Shown piece after piece: positions 27,609 to 39,189 of a stretch of DNA of 64,000 nucleotides. Made by a program: the position numbers and the translations under genes. Within the stretch, counting starts at the first letter, position 1, and each line of letters opens with the position of its first letter. Origin of the DNA: Panorpa germanica (lineage: Eukaryota > Arthropoda > Insecta > Mecoptera > Panorpidae); contig OY783207.1 of the NCBI GenBank assembly GCA_963678705.1, forward strand, positions 7,688,001 through 7,752,000. Reading direction: 5' to 3'. The notes beneath the pieces were generated by a model, which saw only the letters and a program-made list of their open reading frames with translations, did not search any database and was not told the DNA's origin.

Positions 27609-27848
27609 AGCCCACTAACATTAAAACATATTAAATTTCAATACTCCAAGTACCGCACCTTAAAGACCTTATTAACTTTATTAATCAATATAATTTAATC
27701 TCTTTACTTTAAATAGCCATACTCGTTTTTCTAGACTATAAATTATGTGTTATGAATGTTTAAAATGTATAAATTGTTTTAAGTGCTAATTACTATCGAA
27801 AGTTGATGCACTCAAATAAATATTTAAAAAGAAGGTGGTTTGCTCTTT
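27609..27848 (-). repeat. Interspersed repeat family X, copy 3
   Basis: It is the reverse complement of copy 1 (7585-7814) over its whole length and shares both outer ends with it. The outer limits AAGCAAAC/GAGCAAAC and GTGGGCT are therefore probably close to the true element ends. Confidence 0.75.
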
Positions 27849-28600
27849 AACTTTTCCATTGATATTTGATATTTTCCATTCCCATAAGTTCCAATATTTA
27901 ATTAAAAATATCATAGATGATAAATATGTGGGAATATATATTTGTAATATTCTTATATTTAGAATTTAACAAATTCCGAATAAACCCTTGTACAATTCTA
28001 GCAGTGACATTAGCGCTGTCCCACCCGACCCTTCAGGCATCCCTTGTAACAGATTTATTGAGCCTTAGTGTCGAAGAATCAAGATATTGGGGGATGCAAG
28101 GATAAGCATAACGATATTTGAATATTGGTTGGATTTAACAGCACTGGTTGCGAGTGATTCAAGTTCGATTCCTAGTTGCGATGTTCACCCAATGGCAGTA
28201 TGGGAAATAGCACTTCCCTTCTTTCTTGGGGATTGCCTGTGACTTGGATGGGAGACTTTTAGCCTCAGACACGATATCTATAAAACACAGGATTTAAATA
28301 TTTCACGGTTGGAAAACTGGGTTAAGGAGAGTTTCATATGTACTACGCCGTATGAAGGCACTGGCAATGATTGTAAGTGGAAATTAGAAATGTAGAATCA
28401 GACTTTGTCTTAATGCTCTACTTTAAATAAAACTGACGTTTCGTAGAATATGCCGTCTCCTCAAGAGCTATTATAAGTTGACAATCTTTTAGCAATAATG
28501 TGCACAAAATTATCATATTAAAGACACAAATTCAAAACCAATATTCAAAACCAGTGCTGGACGCAAATAAGTAACAACAAATGAGATTAATTAAGGAAAA
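27849..28600. other. Non-coding stretch
   Basis: Positions 28135-28350 are G+C-richer and contain a B-box-like AAGTTCGATTCCTAG (near 28168), but its T-stem does not pair. An unrecognised SINE is possible here. The 62-codon ORF at 27917-28105 has no motif. Confidence 0.4.
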
Positions 28601-28639
28601 TACAAACAAGTGGGAACCTTCTTATCAAAGCAATAGACA

Positions 28640-28961
28640 ATTCGATGAAAAGCATCTTCAGACTAAGAACAGGAGATACGAGATTGACGCATCAACATCT
28701 AATCAGTAAAACAACTGTCAGACGGAATTAACAGTCCATCATCTACTAGTAACCTGCCCACAATGTCAAACGCAAAGAACAAAACACAACATCAGTGCAG
28801 AATTAAAGGACATACTTTCTAACAATACAAAAAAAAATCAAAAAGTGCTGGCATTCCTTAATGATATAAATATAATAAACCAAATTTAATTAAAATAAAT
28901 TAACTTCAGGCGAATATGACCTTGTTGTTGGAATTCCTCAAATTCTACAATAAAAAAAAAC
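28640..28961 (+). mobile_element. LINE ORF2 C-terminus and 3' UTR, 5'-truncated
   Basis: The plus strand reads SIFRLRTGDTRLTHQHLISK (28651-28710). After a frame break it reads VHHLLVTCPQCQTQRTKHN, then a leucine/asparagine-rich end FLNDINIINQI-stop at 28889. The (L)RTGxTRLTHxxL ... hxHhLhxCPxx ... FLxxIxxxN order is the classic end of I/Jockey-superfamily LINE proteins. There follows a short UTR containing GGCGAATATGACCTTGTTGT and an A9 tail (about 28951-28959), both usual for these elements. It is dead and 5'-truncated. No target-site duplication was confirmed. Confidence 0.85.
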
Positions 28962-31900
28962 ACAAAACTCGGCATAACGATCACTACCATCACGAGCAGA
29001 GTGCCAACGTATTTATGACAAAGGAGCAAATTACAGCTTGATGTATTTAAGAACACCTTAAGGAAATTCATCTTCTGAAAAATACACTAAAGCTAAAATA
29101 GATTCGCTACCTTCATCAATTTATAATAGCAATTAGTTTTACTTTAAAACAAATTATGATTGTATTACATGAAATAATATTATTACACAAATATAAAATT
29201 TAGTTTTATCATTATCACAAGCTATCAACTTAATGACAATGGACCACTCTTTTACAAGCAGAACAAGTCTGTGTGCAGTCGTCTCTTGGGTCCGATACAA
29301 ATTTGAGATATTTCAATTTAAAAGATATTATAACTAACATGTGAAGTTCGCAACATTTGCTTGTTAACTAATGTGAACTGAGGTATTGTATTCCCACATT
29401 CGAGTGGGTCTTATAAACTTCCTCAGTTATTTTAAGTTTGTCATGTGAAATGCAACATTGTGTTTTTTTATATTTACACAAGTAAAACCACGTATTTACA
29501 CTATTCTTTTTAAATAAACGCACATAATATTTAAATACTAGGTCAATTAAAGTCATGCATTCATATTATCACATTGTAGAGGTCTAAAGTCAAATAATAA
29601 ACACCAACAACTAGCACAGCATGTATCGTGACAGTGCGAGCATGTTTCGTTGTATTTCAAGATTTAAGATAGCATGGAAAACAAACCAAGTAGTGGAGTG
29701 GCAAAATCCTTATTTGTCGTGATACGTCTTTAACTATTTCACATTAAAGAATCGCGTACTCCATACGTTGTTATTAGAGGAAATTTCACATATGCCAGCT
29801 TGTCAAAATTACTATACGACTTATTTCCTATAGAAATTGTGCAAGGTTTATACTAGCTTATCACCGGCTAATTCCAATGTTCATTTTCTACCTTTTTAAT
29901 CTATTTAACTGGGTTATTACTTTTCCTTTCTCTTTCTGCCCTTATGTAAAATCTAACATTACTCAGAAATATTTTATTTTCTATTAGAAAGGAAATAATG
30001 AATCGTACTACGTCCCTACTACACTAAACACTAATGCCAGCTGTTTGTTGGCTTGTTGGTCAACAGTAACATAAAAATACCACACGAATTAAACACGTTT
30101 ATAATCTATACATGTTTTTATATTTAGAAAACTGAATATCATACATAAAAACTGTTATGTTTACGCAAGTGTCAAAAACTAATGTATTTACATTCGTTTA
30201 TATCAAATGATGTATGTTTGGATATCGTGACGTACCATGTACGAGTATGTTATTTTTATACTCCCTAATAATAATGTAAATAAATATCCACTAATAGCAA
30301 AAATATATTATCAGAATGTTTTAATTATTATTACAAAAATATTTGCTATTAATAAAGCTTGTAGTAAGCTATAAGTAATTTCTATATAAAAATTATAAAT
30401 TTCATTTTGGAATTAGCCTATGTCAAGTTAGTAGTGTATACGTGTGTAAGCTAGATAACTAGATGATACTAGTCTGATACTAATGAATCCCGCCCCTTCT
30501 CGGTAGTCTTCACTATACATCAATCGTTCATAACGTGAGACAACTAAGAAGAAATCGAAATAAATCATAAATTTCGAGAAAGCAAGACTGAAAAGAAAAA
30601 TATAACTTAAAAAAAAAAAATTTAAATGTGTGGTAATGGGAACGTGAGGGCTAACTTGTGTGACTTAATTTATAAATGGTCTTTTATCTAAAAAGTACAT
30701 ATTTGGAGTTAACTCCCTAATGAACAGTATGTACGATCGATATGTTTACATGTTTTTACATACGATTTATATAAAATCAAAAAAAAGTAATGTTTTTATA
30801 AGCCTTAATAAATTGTAGATAACATGAAGCAAAAACACGATTCCAAAAACTTTCACAATTAAAAATGTATGTTAACAGTCTAAAAAACAAAATAGTCCTA
30901 TGATAATGACATCATTAAAACTTATATTACGGGAAAATATAATGTATTCATATTTATGTAATAAATTAGCATATCCCAGTTCATGCCACGCACAGGCTCA
31001 GGCTCAGGCTCAGTACATACCATAGGCATATCATCCTACATAACTTTTATATAATATATATTATTCAGTACACTCGTACCACTGCAGAGTATATTAACGT
31101 GCAGTTGTTTTAATTTACCCCGGCAATAATATTACAGTTACTTGTAGTGTATAAAGTCGTAGACGTAATCGTGAGAGTTAAATATATGCGTACACAGGGT
31201 GCTTTAAGTAACAAATTTAATTGGTTTGAAGATAGCAATGATAGCAACCGACGCCTTTGCCGCAGCTTCAGATAGCTAAAGGCTGGTGCACGACTAAAGA
31301 AAGCTTACATTTAATCAAATAAATGTACAACAAAAATGTTTCATTCTTCATTTGAATCGGGAGAATGGAGAAGGTAAAAGCATCTATTGCGCAACGCATC
31401 ATTTTCTCGCCAACGAAAATATCAAATTTTAAAGAGACTCTAAGCACTATTTGCTGAAGCTACTCACGAGTATTTTACATTTCTTTAAATGTTCTACTAT
31501 TTCTGCTTTCTTTCTATATCTATTTCACTTGTTTTGCCTGTGTTTCATTCAGATTTTATTGCATACATTTTCTTTCTAGAACAACTCGTAAATATTGGAA
31601 TTAAATAGACCAAAACAAATTACATATAAACTAAGAGCAGATTATAATAATAATTAAAATAGATGACAATTACTCGTAATGGGAACCGGTCATTACTTCC
31701 GGAAAATAGTCAAAACCGCGAAGGTTTCAGCTTCAGCCTCAATGTCAGCCCCTACTTCCCATCCCCTGCAGTTTCACTTTACACACACACTCACATCGGG
31801 GGATTGGTGTTCTATTTGGAGCTTCGAAGAAGCTGCACAAGTACTCTGGGAAAATTGGGGTAGGTTTGCAAGCAGTCGCACATATTTTAAGTTAAGGATC

Positions 31901-33242
31901 CGCGTGAAACAGCCCTTAATAGCCTTACGCAGTATCAGTACAGCTCTTTATAAAGATAGCAATAAGAGAGAATTTAATTGTATGGGATTCTTAATTACGA
32001 CAAGATTAAAAATGGCCGTACCTTAAGATTGTTCTTATTACTAGTAGCTACTAGAAACTATCCATAAACTCAAGGAAAATGTGTCTAGAAAATTTGCAAG
32101 CAGTGGCGCATCGTGAAAATCAAATTCTTTTATATACTGTGAGATAAACAATATCATAGTTAACAATTAGCTTTTAATGTTCTAACTTCTGTAACCATAT
32201 TTTAATTATAAGTAATACACAGAATCTGTTAAATTTCTTAAAAAGTTAACAAATCAATATTTTATATTAATTCATCTGGTTTATGATCCGCAAGACCTTG
32301 TACCTGATGCCCCTTATATCCAATGCAAATAGCCCTAGTTCCAAATGTTCGCTTTTTGGTCTTGTGAGTGGCAACGGCACTTTAGACTAAATGGAGTTTG
32401 ATTCGACTATGAAAGAAGTTAATTGTGTTCTTAAAATCCAATGATATCTTTATTACACCTTTTAGTTAAGATTAAGAAAGAAATGAAAAATTCCGATTTT
32501 AGAAGCTTCTAACCTAACTCACCTACCGTCGCTATTCCTCGTAACTGAGTTGATAAAGTCAAGATTAATTAGAGACACACTTAACTTAAAAGTGTTATAT
32601 AAATAAATTTAACTAGTGCAAGTTTTGCAAAATATTATTGCTAAAACAATTCAAATGCTCTTTAGAGACTTTGAGGTCCCGCCAGCCTAATTGGCGAACA
32701 GAGTATTCGGAGTATTCCGAGTAGTTTAGAAGACCACGCCTCCACCTCATCTTGTGAGGTCTGCCTAGGGACAGATCACACTTAATGGAAACCCTTTCCA
32801 TAACCCAGTCACCCGAAACCTTTGCAAGTACCTAGCGCGGAGGTCAGTCTGCTTCAGTGACGACATGGGGGCCCGGAGGCTGAGATACGGGCTAAGATGG
32901 GGTTGTAAAACTATACAACTGCCATAAATTAGTGCTGCTTGTAAGATTTTCTACATTATACGTTAAATTATAAATATTAAGACAATTACATCGCATGAAA
33001 TTTAGAAAATAAATAAGACTAAGTTAACGACAAGTGCCCGCATTAACTAATGACTTAAATCTATGATCTCTCTGTCTCAAATTTCTTTATAATGAATATA
33101 GGAACGAATAAGATGAAATTCATCATTATAGATTTATACGGCTAAAATAACCTCTGTTAAGCATGTGTCACCACTAATCGTAAGATGACAATACAATACA
33201 GTGTATCTTCTCATCGATCACAAGTCAATGATAATCTTTTGA
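28962..33242. other. Long AT-rich stretch without recognised genes
   Basis: A hexamer tract (AGGCTC)3 lies at about 30995-31011. Positions 31680-31920 are G+C-richer, with overlapping ORFs of 66 and 115 codons (31663-32026) that I cannot assign. Positions 32670-32900 form a GC-rich island without a long ORF, containing GGGGGCCCGGAGGCTGAGA near 32867. No RNA gene or element end was identified. Confidence 0.4.
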
Positions 33243-33879
33243 GCTAAAATGAAACAATTTTGAGTTCTACCAAAATATTTAATAATGATGCAACAAAATG
33301 AAGTACTAAAGAGAAAGGAAGTACTAAAAGAGGCAATGAAGGGAAGCAGGAGAAAGAAAGAAGTAGCGAGGAAACAGTTAAACTTCAGCCCAGAAAAATA
33401 GACTAGGGAATAGACCAGTACAGAAGGAAGACTAGGGAAAATTAAGGAAGAGGGTCAAGAGAAGAAGAAGCAGAAAGTACGTTTGGAGATAAAAAGGTCT
33501 AGAATAATGTAAATTTAATTGTCTGCGAAGTGACCGTCGTCCATATATAAAATCCAGTTATCTGGTCCAGCTCGTTATCTAGTTTGCATGGGGAACATGA
33601 AGAGAGAGGGTCAAGAGAAGAAGAAGCAGAAAGCACTTTTTGGAAGTACTAAAAGTCTAGAATAATTTTTTTTTTTTTTAGTTTTAATAAATAAATAAGT
33701 TTAGAAAATTAGTTTTAAGAAAATAATTAGTTTTAAATAAAATTAGTAAGTTTAGTTTTAAGGTTGAATTGTTAAGATAGGAATGAAATGTAACAAGAAA
33801 TAGAATACGGTAGATTGTAAAGCCGAAAGGCACACACAATTAACAATAAATAAATAAAGTGTTAGTGGCTAAAATGAAA
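33243..33879 (+). mobile_element. LINE 3' end with candidate 12-bp target duplication
   Basis: This purine-rich segment contains GGGTCAAGAGAAGAAGAAGC twice (about 33447 and 33607). It continues with GTCTAGAATAA and ends in GTAGATTGTAAAGCCGAAAGG...AATAAATAAATAAA (33810-33857). The same order is seen at 59260-59437, so the two are copies of one LINE 3' region. GCTAAAATGAAA occurs at 33243-33254 and again at 33868-33879 and may be the target-site duplication, although nine bases separate it from the AATA tail. The coding part is degenerate. Confidence 0.6.
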
Positions 33880-35952
33880 ATGCTCTTCGCCAAAGTAATA
33901 AACGTCCCAATAATATTTAATTTTAATTAGCAATGACTATATCATTATTTGAAATTCGTAGTTATTTTCTCGTTATGTATACAGGGTAAAAGCAACGCAT
34001 CAACCCCACTATAACCATTACTGGCACAAGTAAGAGGGCAGTTATGTTTGGAGTCAGATACTCGTACCTTCATTTTAAGAACGGGTTTAAGTCTTGGATT
34101 ACCAACGCTCATAAAACGGCCCCAATTCCACTTTCACTGTGTTGTATAATTCTAACTAATAAAATAAAATTGACATGCATATATTTTAAAGGTCTAAGGG
34201 ATATCTCCAAGTTGTCCCTTAGTTAATTATATTTGAAAATTAAGCTGTAATAATAGTAATTAAAGTTTACTTTTATGGTAAAGGAGCTTTACTCATGTAA
34301 TATGTGGTTAAGAACTTCATTGATTAATCTATTATAAAATTATAAATGAAAAGGACAGTGGGAAAAACAAAACGAATTAAATATATGCCCCCTATACACA
34401 AAATGTAAACTCTAACATTTAACATCATATTTTTTGCTTAACTTTAATTATTTATCGAAGTTTAAACTAGTTTGGTTGCATTGTAAGTAAAGAAATGCAG
34501 GACATTAAAAATGTAACATTATATAACCTTGCGTAAAAAGCTTCATTAACGTCAGAAAACGAAAAATTTTAGGCTAAAGATAACTTTTCTTATGTAATAT
34601 TATATAATCTTAACCTAAAAAATGGTATATTCTAAATATATAAATAAAAATAATCATTTCTTTGTATATATCTAAGGAAATATCTTTGTAATATCTATCA
34701 TTCAGTTCATTAGTGATATAACTCCAAATATTGAGACAAGTTTATCTGCATTATGAACTTTTGAATCAATAAAACGATTAGGTTAAAACAAAAATAACAA
34801 ATTAATTAATGCGTTGTTCTTTTGTGTAAAGTTCTATATTTATGCAACATTGAAAGATGTAATATATATAAAATATTTAACACTGCCAACCTTATAGAAA
34901 AAAATGTCGCGAAATTTAAATCCGGCGCTCTTATACCCCATTTACATACGCATTTTTCACCCCTGAAAGGAGACGCTGATTGTAGATTAAATGAGTGCAC
35001 ATGGACAGTAAAGAATTTCTTTTCAACTAGAAAGTTTTTAGCAGTAAAAAGCATATATACTCGTACATTTATATATACAAACAAACAATATAAATAACAA
35101 ACAATATATACATTAAATAATGTTTAAAATGACAACCAGACTTGCGTGAAAGAAGACGCATGAAATTGGGGTATTATGCGGACATCCCTTTTGTTAAATG
35201 AATGAAATCATGATTAATAAAATTAATTTCCATTTCACGAATTTCTTGAAAACTGAATGTGAAACAATTTCTTAAGTAGTCCAACTGAGTTAGTTGATAA
35301 AACTTCATAACATTGATAGATATAGTTGAAATTCAATTACTAAATATACATTATCAACAAAGAACATGCATTTGCAGATATATCGAGAAGACACCAGCTA
35401 CACAGTAGGCTTACACACACTCGCACAGACTACAAAACCGCATTTTGAATCCATGTAACACTTACACACATACAAAACATATAAATGAAAATTGGCATTC
35501 GTCCAAAGTAATAATGACTCTCCCTAACTATTCCACTCAGTATCTTTACTTCGTACTTTATACAGTTACGAAATAAGTTACCAACGTGTTTGAATTTTCC
35601 GTTATGCGCGGTTTCCTTAATACCAGTTCTAGTCCGGAACAATTCTGGACTGATTCTGTACGTTGGTACCCTTTTGCGGTCTAACAATCGTAGAATAAGT
35701 AGCACCAGTACTGGCACTGGTATTGGTACTGGTGGAGATAGCTGCCAGCCGTCCTTGCTACATACGACATACATCGTAGAGCTGTAGCAGTCGTAGAGCG
35801 ATCGTAGCGACGTAGCCATGAGGCAGAAAGCACAAGTGCTCTACACTCGGACACTGTTAATTTAATAATATAATTTGATGATAGCTTACAAATTGTAAGA
35901 CACTTTACAAATGCACTAAAGGCTGCTCTGAAGAGGTGCTGAAAATGTTTTG
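33880..35952. other. Non-coding stretch up to the LTR element
   Basis: Overlapping opposite ORFs at 34806-35097 and 35430-35819 (up to 129 codons) show no domain that I recognise. A short degenerate (GGTACT/GGCACT) run lies at about 35701-35732. Nothing else was found. Confidence 0.4.
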
Positions 35953-35957
35953 TTGTC

Positions 35958-36266
35958 TGTTCAGTACAAAATTAGTACAGAACATAAGAAGATGTCTCTG
36001 TTGGCATTCCAACATTATAATGTATTGTTGTCTCTAATAGAAGTAATGCGCATGACTACAATACGACGACTGCTGTACGCTACAGCGATATGGCATTCGT
36101 GTCAGTTGTGTTTTGGGCTTCTACACTGTCAAGATCATAATTCCCAACCATCTTGTTATTATAAGAATGTTGGTTCAAAGTAATTAAAAGGTGTAAAATT
36201 ATTTTATCATTAAACAATTGAATAATTATTCAATCTACAAATACTCGCATGGTTTTATTTCGTACA
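35958..36266 (+). repeat. 5' LTR of the BEL/Pao element
   Basis: It starts TGTTCAG, ends CGTACA and is 309 bp long. It matches the 3' LTR at all but one position, by eye comparison. Confidence 0.92.
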
Positions 36267-36931
36267 TGCGAAGCTGGTCCTTCGAGTCTTACAAAGCCGA
36301 TCCTTCGAGTTTATTAACCGCGTGTGTTTTTCATTGTATTTTTGGCGTTTTATTACATTTGCCCCTTGGCGATTGCCATTGATTGGGTAAATGGGACGCT
36401 CTATTTTGGCGGATTCACGGAGGATTTGGATATTTTACAATTACATTTCCAGAAGCCTTACAAGCGAAGCTGGATATTTTACAATTACATTTCAAGAAGG
36501 TTTTAAATCCTACAAAAAAAAAACTGGCCTTACAAGCCATTGGTACCCGCGTGTGATTTCGTGGTGTTTTGAGGTTACATCTGTATAGTAACCAGCACAA
36601 GTGCAAGCTATTTTGTTACATTTACCCTATGGCGGCCTGGCAAGTCATCAATTGCCATTGATTGGGTAATGCAACGTTTGATTTAAGCGGATTCGCATAT
36701 AATTTGGATTACTACACGTTTATATTTTAAGAAAAATTATTCATTACGGAAGAGGATACATGGATGCTGGAGGAGAGTAAAATACTTCTTTACTCATGAA
36801 GGTACAAAGTTATTATTACTATCTGCAAGTACCAATCTATTAAAAACTTCTCATGTTGCTGGATTAACCTGGATTAGTTTGTCATCCACGTTTCATCTAT
36901 CATATAAGTACGAATCTATCACCTAAGCAAG
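36267..36931 (+). other. BEL/Pao leader with primer site and internal duplications
   Basis: It holds the tRNA-Tyr-type primer-binding site (36275-36286), followed by a second TCCTTCGAG at about 36301. The leader contains diverged repeats. ATTGCCATTGATTGGGTAA with the following GCGGATTC..ATTTGGAT occurs near 36373 and again near 36650, and TGGATATTTTACAATTACAT occurs near 36427 and 36471. There is no convincing coding region. Confidence 0.7.
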
Positions 36932-38617
36932 ATGGAGGGATTGAAAAGGCTTAGATCGGCGCGGACGGCTGCAAAAAGTGCAATATCACGGATGGACAAT
37001 TACGTCAGCGACCCAAGGGCTCTCGACTCCGCTACAGTGGAGGTGCTGCAGGTGAAAAAAGAAAAGATGATGACTACATTCCAATCGTACGAGCTCACGC
37101 AGTACAGCATTTTAGAAATTGATGATCAAGATGAGGAAGACATTGAAGAAGTTGAAGAGAAGTATTTTAACATTATTGCAAAATTAAATGCTAGCATCAA
37201 TAAGTTAAAAGAAGTTAATAGGCCTGAATTAGTTCCATTGAAGCTCCCAGCGGTGGAAATTCCAACCTTCGATGGCAAGGATATAACCAGGTTTAAGCCC
37301 TTTTATGAGCTCTTCCAAGCAGTGGTTCACAATAATGCATCATTGTCCGATGTTCAAAGACTTTTTTATTTGAGAAAGTATCTCGTTGATGAGGCTCTCT
37401 CAATAATTATAAATCTGCCGCTTGTGAACAGCTCATACAAAGAGGCTATTGATTTATTGTTAGCGCGGTATGAAAATAAGGCGAGATTAATCTTTTATCA
37501 CATTAATATAATACTTGATATTCCCAACATGCAGAAAGGTACTGCAGTCGATATAAGGGCTTTTTTATGTCAAGTAAAACAGCAATTACAAGCGTTAAAA
37601 AATCTTGATGAGCCTGTAGACAAGTGGGATATGATTTTAATCTCGGCCTTAAGTAGAAAATTAGATATCGTTACTAACCGCACTTTCCACATGGAAAGAA
37701 ATTTAGAAGAACTGCCTACTATGGCAGAATTTATTTCATTTTTAGAAAGACGTGCAATTGCAATTGAGTATAGTTTAGATTATAAAAATATGTCACATGA
37801 CAATAATAATAATAAAGGAAATGTGGTTCCAAGAAAATTGTATAATAAAAATAAGTATTCACATAATAATATTGTATGTAATCTTGCTATTTGTGAATAT
37901 ACAAACCTTAAAAATGTTATGGAACAATCTTGGACAACTGAGAAAGTCCCAGAGGAATCAGATAAGTTTTCTGAGGATTACTTAAAGGCTGAACATAAAT
38001 TTCAAAATTCAGTAGCACTTAAAAATAATTTAACTGTTGATTTGCCATTACTCAGCCTAGTAAATAAAATAGAATTGGAGGATTCTTTCTCAGTTGCCCC
38101 GCAAAGATTTAATGTGTTGGAAAAAAGATTTAGACACAATCCTTCATTATTGGAGGTTTATAAAACATTATTAAACAGATCAACCAGTATTATGACATTA
38201 GGTTTAAAACACAATATTATTTTTATAAATATTAAAATAAAAACAAATTTAATTTGCTACAAGTCCAGTGTAGCTCCATCAAGTAAGGTACTTACAATAC
38301 CCCAGCTTGAGATTATTAGCGCAGTGTTGCTGGTGCGAATCAAACAAGCAACAAATAAAATTTTTGATTCAAATACAATACTTCCATCAGATATTAATTG
38401 CAATGTTTACAACATTGATGTAAAACAAACATCTGTACTGTTGGAATTGTTAAAAGATAATTGTTTCAATAACATTGTAACTATTGAGTTGATGATTGTT
38501 GTGTACATTATGCAAATGATAATGTATGCTACATTGATAATTATGGTTTCTGTTATATTTAGGATAGTAATTAATTTGTTTTATATTATTTTCACAAAAT
38601 TATGTAGACTACCATAG
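36932..38617 (+). CDS. BEL/Pao gag-type ORF with short pol-related segments
   Basis: This is a 561-codon ORF inside the LTR element. Residues about 100-290 match the Pao-type gag region (DUF1759-like). Recognisable pieces are LPAVEIPTFDGKDITRFKPF, FYLRKYLVDEALSII and LEELPTMAEFISFLERRAIA, with a helix-rich N-terminus. Residues about 330-430 resemble the stretch normally found ahead of the Pao reverse transcriptase (WTTEKVPEESD, FSVAPQRFNVLEKRF). About 450-480 recall a Pao enzyme region (SSVAPSSKVLTIPQLEIISA). No reverse transcriptase or integrase core is visible. The product would be a structural-type protein. It is treated here as a fossil of an incomplete element. Confidence 0.82.
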   Translation: MEGLKRLRSARTAAKSAISRMDNYVSDPRALDSATVEVLQVKKEKMMTTFQSYELTQYSILEIDDQDEEDIEEVEEKYFNIIAKLNASINKLKEVNRPELVPLKLPAVEIPTFDGKDITRFKPFYELFQAVVHNNASLSDVQRLFYLRKYLVDEALSIIINLPLVNSSYKEAIDLLLARYENKARLIFYHINIILDIPNMQKGTAVDIRAFLCQVKQQLQALKNLDEPVDKWDMILISALSRKLDIVTNRTFHMERNLEELPTMAEFISFLERRAIAIEYSLDYKNMSHDNNNNKGNVVPRKLYNKNKYSHNNIVCNLAICEYTNLKNVMEQSWTTEKVPEESDKFSEDYLKAEHKFQNSVALKNNLTVDLPLLSLVNKIELEDSFSVAPQRFNVLEKRFRHNPSLLEVYKTLLNRSTSIMTLGLKHNIIFINIKIKTNLICYKSSVAPSSKVLTIPQLEIISAVLLVRIKQATNKIFDSNTILPSDINCNVYNIDVKQTSVLLELLKDNCFNNIVTIELMIVVYIMQMIMYATLIIMVSVIFRIVINLFYIIFTKLCRLP

Positions 38618-38772
38618 AGTTAAGAAGTTTATGTTATTTTGTGTAATTTTGTTTATAATAGTTTTAAGAAGTTCACATTATTTTTTGTAAATTGGTTTAT
38701 AATAATTTTATGTAACATTGTATAATTTGATATTGGTTGTGAGCTTATCTACTTCTGCTGGCTGGCAATTTA

Positions 38773-39081
38773 TGTTCAGTACAAAATTAGTACAGAACAT
38801 AAGAAGATGTCTCTGTTGGCATTCCAACATTATAATGTATTGTTGTCTCTAATAGAAGTAATGCGCATGACTACAATACGACGACTGCTGTACGCTACAG
38901 CGATATGGCATTCGTGTCAGTTGTGTTTTGGGCTTCTACACTGTCAAGATCATAATTCCCAACCATCTTGTTATTATAAGAATGTTGGTTCAAAGTAATT
39001 AAAAAGTGTAAAATTATTTTATCATTAAACAATTGAATAATTATTCAATCTACAAATACTCGCATGGTTTTATTTCGTACA
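38773..39081 (+). repeat. 3' LTR of the BEL/Pao element
   Basis: It is 309 bp, a direct repeat of 35958-36266, followed immediately by TTGTC, the right half of the target-site duplication. Confidence 0.92.
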
Positions 39082-39189
39082 TTGTCCTTTTCATAAGAAC
39101 TTGCTGACACTATTGCAAATAGCCGCAACTACTTACTAGTTAGAACTCAATCGAAATAATATCAATGACTTCTATTTTTATAAAAAAAA

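Larger units (their letters stand above)
35958..39081 (+). mobile_element. BEL/Pao LTR retrotransposon, young and incomplete
   Basis: Two direct LTRs of 309 bp (35958-36266 and 38773-39081) begin TGTTCAG and end CGTACA. By eye they differ at a single position. TTGTC lies immediately outside both ends (35953-35957 and 39082-39086), the 5-bp target duplication expected of BEL/Pao. Just inside the left LTR, TGGTCCTTCGAG (36275-36286) is complementary to the 3' end of tRNA-Tyr, a plausible primer-binding site. The internal region carries one gag-type ORF with short pol-related stretches. At about 3.1 kb the element is far shorter than complete family members and lacks most of the enzyme-coding region. 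It is therefore a broken, presumably non-autonomous copy. The near-identical LTRs imply very recent insertion. Confidence 0.9.

Noticed and set aside
28160-28200. tRNA-like B-box GTTCGATTCC
   Set aside because: The flanking bases do not pair as a T-stem and no other tRNA arm is visible.
31663-32026. Overlapping 66- and 115-codon ORFs in a GC-richer patch
   Set aside because: Two frames open over the same bases, no recognised domain, and no splice or start evidence.
35430-35819. 129-codon minus-strand ORF just upstream of the LTR element
   Set aside because: No recognisable domain, overlapped by an open plus-strand frame, and partly built on a short GGTACT-type repeat.
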